Source: Mrakia gelida
Taxonomy: Eukaryota; Basidiomycota; Tremellomycetes; Cystofilobasidiales; Mrakiaceae
Length of the DNA: 64,000 bases
NCBI GenBank assembly: GCA_024345305.1
Contig: BRON01000004.1
Coordinates: forward strand, 1,116,001-1,180,000
Reading direction: 5' to 3'
Below are positions 45,083 through 54,268 of this stretch, piece by piece. The stretch's first letter is position 1; each line of letters opens with the position of its first letter. The notes under the pieces were generated by a model. The model was not told the origin of the DNA and searched no databases. It saw nothing but the letters and a program-made list of their open reading frames with translations. A program made the position numbers and the translations under genes.

Positions 45083-47870
45083 ATGGGAGCAGACCAATCC
45101 AAACCTTCAGGAGAAGAGTCGACAGGAGGGACGAGCTCAGGATCTCGAACTCCTGTGACTGCTGGACCTGGAGGGGACTACTATACTCTCCTCGGAGTCG
45201 ACGACGGAGCTGGAGAGGCCGAGATAAAGGTCAGCTTGAGCTCTCTCACTCTCCTTCTCCTTCGTTGCTTGAGCTCACTCTCTGCTTGCTCGATTTTCGC
45301 TTCGGTTGATCGTGTATAGAAAGCCTTCCGTAAACAAGCTCTCATCTGGCATCCAGGTTCGTCTTCTCTCTTCCCCTCCCACTCTCGCTCTCCCTTCGTT
45401 CACTTCATTCGTGTGAGCTCAAACCTCTCCTCCCTCCACCTCTCAGACAAGAACGCCCACCGCGTCACCGAATCCACCGCCTACTTCTCCTCCCTCCAAG
45501 AAGCGTACGAGATCCTTTCCGACCCTCAAGAACGAGCCTTCTACGACAGACATCGAAACCAACCCTCCTCAGCCGAATCCAAGGTCTCCACAGCAGAGTT
45601 CGAGGAGGTCCTTCGTGGGTCGAGAGCCGTTCCCAAGCCGGATGGGAGGGGGATGGGAGTAGCGGAGTTGATGAGGTTTTTTGAGAAGAGGGTGTGGGAG
45701 AAGGGAGGGGTGGTTGGGGATCGACCGGGGGTGAGTAGCAGAGCGGGACCAGAGAGAGGGAGGGGGAGCCGAAGCGACGACGCTGACTCGACTTTTTGGG
45801 TTCGTGCGGGAGCAGGGCTTCTTCAAAGTCTACGCTGCTCTGTTCCAGTACCTAGCTGCTGAGGAGGAGGTTCACGCTGGAGCTTCGTTCAGGGAGTATC
45901 CTACGTTCGGAGCGAGCTCGACGCCTTGGTCGTTGCCCTCGAGGCAGGACACTCAGGTCTGTTTGGCTCTCGTCGCTGTTCTTCCTTCGACGGACTTGAG
46001 ATCGAGCTGACTTTGCTTTGACTCCGTTTGTGCGTGTGTTGTGCAGGCCCGCAACTTCTACAACATCTGGTCGGGATTCACAACGGAGAAGAGCTTCGAC
46101 TGGGTGGATCCTTGGGAGTCTGAACGAGGGGAGGATCGACGCGTCCGACGGTGAGTCCCTTCGTCGTCTCTTTTCATCTCTTTCCTTGCTCTCTTCGACC
46201 TTCTCTCGCTCAAGACACGCTCAGCTGACTTCTAATTCTCTCGACGTTGTTTCAGACTCATGGAGAAAGACAACAAAGCCGCTCGATCGGACGCCCGAAA
46301 AGAGTACAACGAGACTGTTCGAGTGCGTTCGCTTCTCTCCTCCCTCTCTCGTTCTCATTCCTGCACACGCGTTTCCTTTCCTCGACACTCTCAAACCAAA
46401 ACTGAGTTCTCTTCCTCTCCCTTTGCGTCCTCGTTTTCTCGTCTCACCAGGCCCTAGTCGCCTACATCAAAAAACGCGACCCCCGAGTCCCTCTCGCACC
46501 CAAACCCCCACCTCTCTTTGCCCAATCTCCCTTCTCTTCCTCCTCCTCCCGTCACCCCTCACGCAAACCTACTCCCAAACCCTCGCCCAAACCTTCCACA
46601 ACCTCCACACCCCCTTCCGAACCCCTCGTCGACTTCACCCCTCAAGACTGGCAAACTCCCACGCCCTCCTCGCTGCAGCACCTCGCTTTGTCGGACGAGG
46701 AGGACGAGCCCGAAGCTGTCTGGGAGTGCGTCGTGTGCGGGAAGACTGGACGGAGCGAAGGGAGGTGGAGGGATCATGAGCGGAGTAGGGGACATTTGGC
46801 GGGCGTGGAGAGGTTGAAGAGGGAGATGAGGAGGGAGGATAGGGATTTGGGATTGGGTGGGGGGGTGGGGGTGGGTGGGTCGGGTGGGGAGGAAGGGAGT
46901 GAAGAGGAGGAGGAGGAGTCTACGGAGGGCGAGGAGGAGGAAGCAGACGAGGGCAGCTCGACAGCGACGGACGAAGGCGACGGGAGTGGGACGGGGATGG
47001 TGTTGGAGGATGAGGATCTACCTGTTGGGGATGAGGACTTCGACAACGACAACACCGACGAGGAAGACGACAAACAGGAGGAGGAGGACGAAGCCGACCT
47101 CGCCGAAGTGTTGGAGCAGACAACCCTCCAGGACGAGGATATCGCTCGAGCTCTCGATCTCGAGAACGACCACCACTCCTCCCAACTCGACCCCAACCCC
47201 GACGAGGAAGAAGAAGAGGAGGAAGAGGAAGAAGAGGAGGACATCGGTCGCGTCCAAGAAACCAAGAAGGCTCGCAAGAAGCGTCAGCAGCAGGAACGAG
47301 AGGCTCGGAAACGACGCGAGCTCGAGGAGGCGGAGAACTCGAAGAGGAAGTCGAAGAAGGCTGTTTTAGAGGATTCCCCAGCTGTTGCGAAGGGTGGAGG
47401 GGCTAGTGAGGTTGGGGACGACGATGAGGATGGGGAGGAGGGAGCGGGTGGAGGAGGGGAGAAGGCTCGAGTGAGCAAAAAGGAGTTGAGGAGGGAGAGG
47501 GAGAAGAAGAAGGCTGAGAAGCTTGCTGCTTTGGCTGTTGGTGGCGGTGGGGAAGGTTCTGGCGGTGGGAAAGGTGGTATAGCTGGTGGTGGGGAGGGTG
47601 GTCCTGAGGTGAGTCTCTTCGTTATTTCATTCCTCGTCGTCGTCTCGTTTTGGAGGAGCCTCGTCGACGCGTCTCGTTCTGACTTTCGCGTCTCGTCCTC
47701 GTTCCGTTTCGCAGAAATGCGCCGTCTGCTCAAGCTCGTTCCCGTCCCGGACGAAACTCTTCGCTCACATCAAATCCTCGGGTCACGCTGCTCCCCCTTC
47801 TTCGGTGTTCGACGAGGATGGACCGGGCGGTGGGAAGAGCGGGAAGGGCAAGAAGGGGAAACGACGATAG
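45083..47870 (+). CDS. JJJ1: J-domain protein Jjj1 (ribosome biogenesis)
   Basis: Co-chaperone that, with Hsp70, recycles shuttling factors from late 60S pre-ribosomes in the cytoplasm (DNAJC21 in animals). Exons 45083-45229, 45320-45356, 45447-45730, 45816-45956, 46047-46150, 46256-46322, 46451-47608, 47715-47870 total 2094 nt, 697 aa. The J domain starts near residue 32 (DYYTLLGVDD) and has the HPDKN motif spanning a splice. ARNFYNIWSGFTTEKSFDW is the next Jjj1 block. A first C2H2 finger (WECVVCGKTGRSEGRWRDHE) follows, then a very long Asp/Glu-rich tract and basic coiled-coil, then a second C2H2 finger (KCAVCSSSFPSRTKLFAHIK) in the last exon. It ends in a Lys/Arg tail. Layout matches Jjj1 exactly; the acidic middle is longer than in yeast. 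The ATG at 45083 gives MGADQSKP. Confidence 0.95.
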
Positions 47871-47963
47871 ATGCGTTTGGCTCTCTTTACAAGACGATTT
47901 CCTCTTTCTCGAAAGACGCAAGAACTATCTGAGGAGACGTGTTGATCTGCTAATCCATCTAAG

Positions 47964-49266
47964 CTAGCTCGACGACGCCGGCCCACTCCCGTTCTTCGTC
48001 TCCTCTCCCACTCGTCCATGTCTCTCCAACCAACTCCTCACCTCACTCTTCCCCTCCATCTTCCACGCTCGTCTCCCTTCCCCACTATCGATCCTCTCGT
48101 ACAGCCTGAGGATCCACCCACACACGCAGACCATATCGTCGTAGTCGACGTCGAACAGTTCCCACCACGAGTCGGGGAGGGCGACGGAGGATTGACGCGT
48201 GGAGAGGAGGATGGAGGAGGCTGCTAGGGTTGGGGGTGGGAAGAGGGCTGGGAGGGGAGTTTGGAGGCTGGCGTCGAATGTAAGCCGATCAGCAAAGGAG
48301 GAAAGTCAATCAGCGCAACGAAACGAAGGGAAAGCGTGAACGACGAAAGAACGAGAGCAGCAACGAACCTATCGTTCAAAAATCCCCAAGCCTTATCCAC
48401 CACCCCCTCCTTCTCCACCATCCCCAGCATCTGGCAGTAGCTGACCATGCTCGCGTATGGAAGCTGAACCTGGACGTTGAAACCTAGACGTTTGAGGATC
48501 TGCATCTCCGAGATGACGATCGCGTCCTTGAGGTTGTAGAACGTCGACGAGGTGTAGGACATGGGGGTGTAATGAAATTTGGGTGCTGGAGGATGTGAGG
48601 AGGACGAGGACGAGGAAGGGTTGGCGAGGAGATAGGTGGATCGGGCGTGGAGGAGGTCGTAGATGTTGACGAGGTCGCGCTGAGAGGGAGGGGAGGGAAG
48701 GGTCGAGGATGAGCTTTCTGCTCAAGAGAGAAGGGACGGAGGAGGGAACGGTGGACTAGATGGACGTACCAGTCGCATAGGGCACTCCTCGAGCTTGGTC
48801 GCGAGATATAGAGCTCCCATTCCGATGTCCTAGAGAAGAGCGAGAAGAGGGAAGGAGATGAAGGTGAGCTCGAGCTCGACGGTGAACGAAAGACAACGAA
48901 AGGTCGATGAAACTGACCCTTATCCCGAACTGCTTCATCGACGAGACATACCAGAACCTCTGAAAGAGCACTTGAGCTGTGGCCATCGCGACTTGAGGTC
49001 TGAATCGAGTGCGAGGGGGTCGACGAGAGAAGGAAGGGAAGGAAGGTCAGCTCGACGTCTCCTTCCTCCCTTCTCTTCGTCGAGCTCAACAAGAGATGAA
49101 AGAAGGCTGATGCTCGCAGTTTTGATAGCCTGCCTGCCTCCTGTATCATCTGAGCTCCATACATCCGAAGATCGTCCTCTAGCAGCTGTGGGATTCCATC
49201 CTCTCGAGAAGGAGTGAGTCGGATCTGGTCGAGCGAGGCGAGAGGGGAGAGGTTGATGTCGTCCAT
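47964..49266 (-). CDS. L-type cyclin
   Basis: Cyclin box protein of the cyclin L/C group, partners of transcription- or splicing-linked CDKs. Exons 49266-49118, 48999-48918, 48829-48770, 48679-48369, 48267-47964 total 906 nt, 301 aa. Family text is clear: LRMYGAQMIQEAGRLSKL, PQVAMATAQVLFQRFWYVSS, DIGMGALYLATKLEECPMRL, RDLVNIYDLLHAR and VISEMQILKRLGFNVQVQLP. Intron 1 appears to use a GC donor: exon 1 ends SKL in the middle of a codon at ...AAACT, followed by GCGAGC, and only this join gives KLPQVAMA. There is no arginine/serine-rich tail of the animal cyclin L type. The gene ends 93 bp from the JJJ1 stop, convergent. Confidence 0.92.
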
Positions 49267-49492
49267 TCCACGAGCGACGACCTGATAGAGAAACCACCAA
49301 ATCGCCGTCAGCCTCTAATCAGGAGAGCTCCATATCAAGGAGGGAGCACGTACGAGCTGAAGAGTAAGGGGAGGAAAAAGGTGGAGAGGAGCTGCTGAGC
49401 GTTCGCGGACGAAAGGAAGCTCACCTCGCCCTTCTTCTCCTTATCTTGCAACCCTCATCCCGCTTTCGCCTCGCCTTCAAACCATACACGAA
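49267..49492. promoter_or_regulatory. Divergent promoter cyclin L / F-box-like gene 1
   Basis: A 226-bp gap between two divergent start codons. A short GT-AG-like pattern near 49284-49360 could be a leader intron on either strand. The stretch next to 49493 is C/T-rich. No coding signal. Confidence 0.4.
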
Positions 49493-50393
49493 ATGGCTTC
49501 TCTCTCTTCAAAACCCCTTCCTTTCCTCCCCCTCGAAGTAAAGAACCACATCCTTCGATTCTGCGATCCCTCCACGCTCGCAAAGACGGCTCAAGTCTCG
49601 CTCGTCTTCCTCGAGCTCTCCTCCCCCATCCTGTACGAGGACGTCCACATCCATGGATTCGAGCGTCTCAAGCTTCTCTTCTCCGAGAGGGTGAGTTCAC
49701 ATGTCTATGCAGCTCTTCTTGTCGAGATCTCTCAGCCTGACCTCGTCTTTGCCTCGCACGAACCAGACCCAACGTCCCTCCCTCCAAATCGCACCCTTCC
49801 TCTCCCTCTCCCAAATCCGAGACCTCTCCATCTTTCCTATTCTCGACGAGCTTCTGGTCGACCCAACCGTCCTGGCCCTTGGATGTCTCGCTCGAGTCCC
49901 TTCAGACTCATCACTGCCGATTCGAACTCTAGGACTCTTCCTCCCTCGCCAACCTCTTTTCAAAGGCGATTCCAATTACAACCTTCCTCACTTCCACGAT
50001 CTCGTAAACCCACTCCACCTCTTCATCGAGGCTGATCCCGACTCGGAGATAGGCCTCTCTTTAGGAAGCTCGAACTGGAATCGCCTGGAAACGGCGACGT
50101 TCGCCTCCATCTGCTTCTTGGACGAAACGTTCAGGGCAACGTCGTTCAACTGTCCTCGGCTCTCGACCGTGGTCTACGACTTCTCCGCAGGTGAAGGAGA
50201 TCGGCTGAGAGCTCTCATCGGCTGTTTGGTTTACGATCTTCCCCTTGGAGAGAGCTCGGAGCTGGTGGTTGAGGTGAAGGTCGGTTCTGAGGAACACAAG
50301 AAGGAGGTTCTGGCCAAGATTCAGATGAGGGTCGAGGGTAAACCGTCGAGGGAGAGAGTCATGGATCAGCTGAGAGTGACTGTGAAACAGTGA
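49493..50393 (+). CDS. F-box-like protein, tandem paralogue 1
   Basis: Two exons, 49493-49690 and 49767-50393, give 274 aa. The N-terminus resembles an F-box: LPFLPLEVKNHILRFCDPST, then LAKTAQVSLVFLELSSPILY, suggesting a role in substrate choice for an SCF ubiquitin ligase. The rest is not a recognised domain. It is a paralogue of the next gene: LPLEVKNHILRFCD against LPTEVKNNILRFCD, with an intron at the same place after the F-box. The TGA stop lies inside a GTGAGT donor-like string (50390-50395). An intron to a GACAG acceptor at 50489, with a CTGAT branch, could extend the protein by some 30-60 residues, so the C-terminus is uncertain. Confidence 0.75.
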
Positions 50394-51051
50394 GTGAAGT
50401 GAGTATCGTTTTTTTCTAGGATCGATCCAAACCGACCTCCCTGTCTCGAACGCGCGCTGATCTCTCCCTCCCTCGACTGCTTTCGACAGACTGCCTCCAC
50501 GTCCTACCCTCCTCTTCGCTTTCCAACACCCTCTCTCCCACATCGCCCGACCGTCGTCGCCTAGGTGGTCATCTCGGTCTTCCGCAATCGTCGTCTCGTC
50601 CCTCCTCGTCCCCTGGTCCTTGTCTTGTTCACTTCATCCTTCAACTTGTGAGTTCGAAGACCCCTTTCGCCCGCCTATCGATATCTTTTTCAGCTTTCGG
50701 CATCTCGAAGACGCTCGCTGACTGGCTTCTTTCTCCAGATCGTACGAAACCAGCCCTTCGTCTTCCGTCAGTCGCGTCGCGTCGAGTTGAATCGATGAGC
50801 TTTCTTCCTCGGCTCGGCCGCTTTTCGAGAGCTTTCTGCTTCATCCCAGGATAGCGCATCTGAGTGAGCTGTAAGATCCGTTTTGTCGAAGTCGGAAGTC
50901 GTGACGGGGGCTCTGGGGAGAGCGACGGTCGCGGGAGGGAGAGCGGGAAGGAGTGAGACCCTCGAGGAGATTTGACGAGCTTAACCACTTTTCTCTCTCC
51001 CTTCAACGACCAGCTTCCCTCCCTCCCTACCTCTTCACTTGGACACCTAAG
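50394..51051. other. Spacer between F-box-like paralogues
   Basis: Probably the 3' end of paralogue 1, including a possible further intron (50390-50489) and coding end, then the promoter of paralogue 2. Runs of CTTCC and TCTC precede 51052. No separate gene is supported. Confidence 0.4.
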
Positions 51052-51908
51052 ATGGAGGACCACCCTTCCCCTCTCCCCCTTCTACCCACCGAAGTCAAAA
51101 ACAACATCCTTCGATTCTGCGATCGCTCGACACTCGCAACAACCTCGCGCGTCTCGCTCGCCTTCCTCCAGCTCTCTGGACCGCATCTCTACCGGGACGT
51201 CGTTGTGGAAGGGTTTCCGGCGCTGAAAAGGGTCTCCGAGAAGATGGTAAGTAGTTGGTTTGCTCGTCGCGAGGTTCGTTGAGATGCTGACTCGTCCTTT
51301 CTCTTGCTCAGGACGTCGTCGACCCCCAACTCCAGCCTTTCCTCTCCTTCTCCCAAACCAAAGCCTTCACCTACATCCCAGACGATAAGAAAGACCTCGA
51401 CAGCCCTTGTGACCTCCCCATCCCAGGAGGACCCTTCGAAATCGACGTCCTCTACATCAACCTATCCCAGGTCGGGCGGCGCGGCCGTCGGCCGGAATTC
51501 AACACGACTTCCTTCCCAAACCTCTTCCGGTCCTTCAACCCTTCTCGACTCGTCGCTCTAGCACAGCATAGGTTCGGCGATCTGTCAAGAATCAGCCTTA
51601 GGGGAACTCACTCCTGGACAAGGTTAGAACGCGTGAGGTTCAACAGGGTCCTGCTCAACGACGGGTGGACCAGCAGACTCCCTACCATCGGCAACTTGGT
51701 GCAGCAGAGGGAGAAACCTCTCGACCTTACCTACGACTTGGATCTGGAGGAGAGTCACGTCGAGTGTGGCTATATCTTGGCGGCTGCGAGAGCTGGGGAG
51801 CTGGGGGTCGTGAAGGTTTGGGTGGCGGACGAGAAGCAACGACGCGTCGTGGAGGAGAGGTTGAAGAACTGCAGGTGCAGGCGGTTGAGGGTTCTCATCA
51901 AGCCGTGA
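51052..51908 (+). CDS. F-box-like protein, tandem paralogue 2
   Basis: Two exons, 51052-51246 and 51312-51908, give 263 aa. The start (LPLLPTEVKNNILRFCDRST, then SRVSLAFLQLSGPHLYRDVV) is the same F-box-like unit as in the gene just upstream. The middle and end have diverged strongly. A basic patch GRRGRRPE lies near residue 135. The C-terminus holds CRCRRLRVLIKP. As in paralogue 1, the TGA lies inside a GTGAGT string (51905-51910), which may mark a lost or unrecognised last intron. Function is inferred from the F-box resemblance only. Confidence 0.78.
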
Positions 51909-52578
51909 GTCGATAGATGTCGCTCTCATCTCGTCTCCTTTGGGGAGCCTCGGCTGTGGTCGTCAAAACTTACGTCCGTTCTGTCTTCGCGTCGACCCAG
52001 AGCCTGAAGGCGAACGGTCGATTCTCTCCAGCATCAACTCGTCAAAGCTTCCCGCATCTCACCCAAATCGACCAAGCTGTCCCATATCCACTTACTCAAA
52101 CCCCTCAAACTTTTACCCGCTAGATTCCCATCCTCCTTCGCCTGTTTTTCTTTTTTCGCTCGCAGGTCGATTCGCGTCGACCTTCCTTTCCCTCATCTAT
52201 CGTCGCTGTTCAGTAAACCCTTCATAGTTCTCGACCCATCTTACAGCCTTGTGTATGGATGATGCCATTGATCGATCACCATCCGTTCGAAAAACCTCGC
52301 AAAACAAAAACAGAGACGAGGGAAAAGACGCATCTTCGATCATCGCGTTCGTTCGTTTTCCTTCTCGCCTCCTCGTCACCCCCCATCTTTCAGAGATCGA
52401 ACCAGATTGAGGTCTCATATCCAAGTTCATCCTCAACTCAAGTGAAAGCAAGATCAAAAGCTGCTGCTACCAAACCGCCCTCCCGCTCTCGATTCTCGCC
52501 CTCCTCCCCGTCGACCCGCCCTGTCCCAGTCCTCCTCGACGAGTTCGCGGATTCCTCCTCCCAGAACGTCGACGACGA
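51909..52578. other. Convergent intergenic region
   Basis: Between the stop of F-box-like paralogue 2 (+) and the stop of the MYND gene (-). A frame running to 52123 could be a spliced end of paralogue 2, but its intron would lack a CTGAC branch. Otherwise I see nothing supported. Confidence 0.4.
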
Positions 52579-54121
52579 TCACCAGATTGGGGTACGGCAG
52601 ATCGGTCTGTGGATCTTCCAGTGTTCTCGTTGATGCTCTGTAGAAGAGGGACGACAAAGAAAGGAAGAAGAGAAGCGCGACGCGTCAGAACCGAACTCGA
52701 CGAAGGAGCGACGGAGAACGAAGAGAGAGCACGAGGCTCAATGAGAGCCAGCGACGAGCTCGCACCTTTGCAGCAGTATCGGACTGCCAGACACTGCGGC
52801 GGGAAAAGGAGAGAGAGGAGAGGGAAGACGCGATCAGCGATTAGCTCAAGCTTCACGGACAAGCGGACGTTTCCAAGACGAGGGCTTGAAGAGAAAGAGA
52901 AGAAAGCTTGACTCACCCTCGCACATGCTCTCATCTCGCCTGAGCTACCGTCCTCCTTCCAAAACTCCGCCGAACAGCCAGGTAGCTCGCACTGAAACCA
53001 GGACGAAAGCCGGAGTCCGCGTTGTACGTCCGTCCAGGCAGCGTGATTCGCCTCCTCCTCGGTTTCGACTTGTACAGCTGTATTCCAGGTAGCGAGGGTA
53101 ACGTCGCTGTTGCTGAAGAAGCCAATGAGTGGGATGGACTGGGAAGCGACGCGGGAGGACGCGAGGAGGCGTTTGAGGTGGTTGCGAAGGGCGAGCAGTC
53201 GATCCCTGAACTCGCCGATGAGGGTGATCTCTGTCACGGAAGGAAGAGAGGCGTTTGGGTTCGAAGGAAGGCGGTGATGATGAAGTAGGAGGAGGGAGGC
53301 CAGGCGACTAGCGAAACCCACGCGATGGAGGGAGTTCAGCTGATCCTGATCGCGAGAAGGAAGAACAAGGGAAAGTCAGGACCAGAGCGGGAATGTCGTT
53401 GAGATGAAGCAGGGATACTGACATCGCCTTCGAGGCTCTCGTTAGTGAACGACTCCTCGGTGGGGAACCACTGGCCCAAAGAACCGAAGAAGACGTGAAG
53501 GAACTCGACGCTTCTCGAGCTGGGATGAGCTCGGAACCACTTCGAGGTGAGGGAATGGGATAGAAGTTCGGCGAGGAGGGAGAAGTAAGGTTTCGAGTTG
53601 AGCATCGGCAGCTGTCTGAAGGAGTGAGCGAAGGCGTCCATGAAGAAGGGGAGGTAGGCGTGAAGGAACTCGAACTGAAGGAGAACGGCGTCAGCAAGGG
53701 GCTTTCTAAGCCCGTACCAGGGATGGAGAGACTGACTTGGAATGCTGAGCGTGTCTCGTAAGGAACATTCACGATGATACCGACCTGTAGGGCGTCGTAA
53801 TTCTCGTTCAGAAGGTCGCTCGAAACGGACTCATGGAGGAGATGAATCGAGCGGACTGACCACCTTGACGATCTCCTTACACCTTCCCTCATCGTCGACC
53901 ACCTCCGCATACTCGTTCCCATATCCGGCGACTCCCATCCTGAGTGCAAGCTCTCGTGGTGAAAAGGGGATGGTCAAAGGCTGGGGAGGCGAAGGAGGAG
54001 GAGAGGGGGTGAAGGAAACAGGAGGAGGAAGTGGAATCGGAGGAGGAAGGACGTTGGGAGGTTGGGGGGCCTGTCGTGACTTGAACTTTGGATATTTGTT
54101 GGGCTTCCTTCGCGGAGGCAT
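52579..54121 (-). CDS. MYND-type zinc-finger protein
   Basis: Exons 54121-53883, 53818-53737, 53674-53423, 53345-52917, 52793-52766, 52637-52579 total 1089 nt, 362 aa. The N-terminus is basic and Pro-rich (MPPRRKPNKYPKF, then LPPPIPLPPP). The middle is an unrecognised helical domain (NENYDALQVGIIVNVPYETR). The C-terminus is a MYND finger assembled from three exons: FQCELPGC, CARC joined to LAVRYCCK, and EHQREHWKIHRPIC, giving the Cys/His ligands in MYND order. MYND fingers bind proline-rich partners. The join of exons 1 and 2 is the weakest point: the donor used is GTGTAA and the intron only 64 nt. Intron 4 holds a GACGCGTC copy near 52678-52687. It diverges from the DNA ligase gene over 147 bp. 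Confidence 0.85.
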
Positions 54122-54268
54122 GATCGAGAGGAGGAGATTGATGCGAAAAAGTGGAGATGGCGGTCGGGACGTCGGGGGGAACTGAAAGGGAGCTCGACGT
54201 TTCGAGCTCGTTCTTGAGCTCGTCCCTCCTCCCCGTCGACGTTCACCCAAGGTTTATTCCGCCTCGAC
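54122..54268. promoter_or_regulatory. Bidirectional promoter MYND gene / DNA ligase
   Basis: A 147-bp gap between divergent starts. Both genes must share it. There is no obvious TATA box; the centre contains two overlapping AGCTCG repeats. Confidence 0.45.

Noticed and set aside
46774..47277. Ser-rich minus-strand frame
   Set aside because: Antisense of the Asp/Glu tract of JJJ1; poly-Ser is just the complement of GAG/GAC runs.
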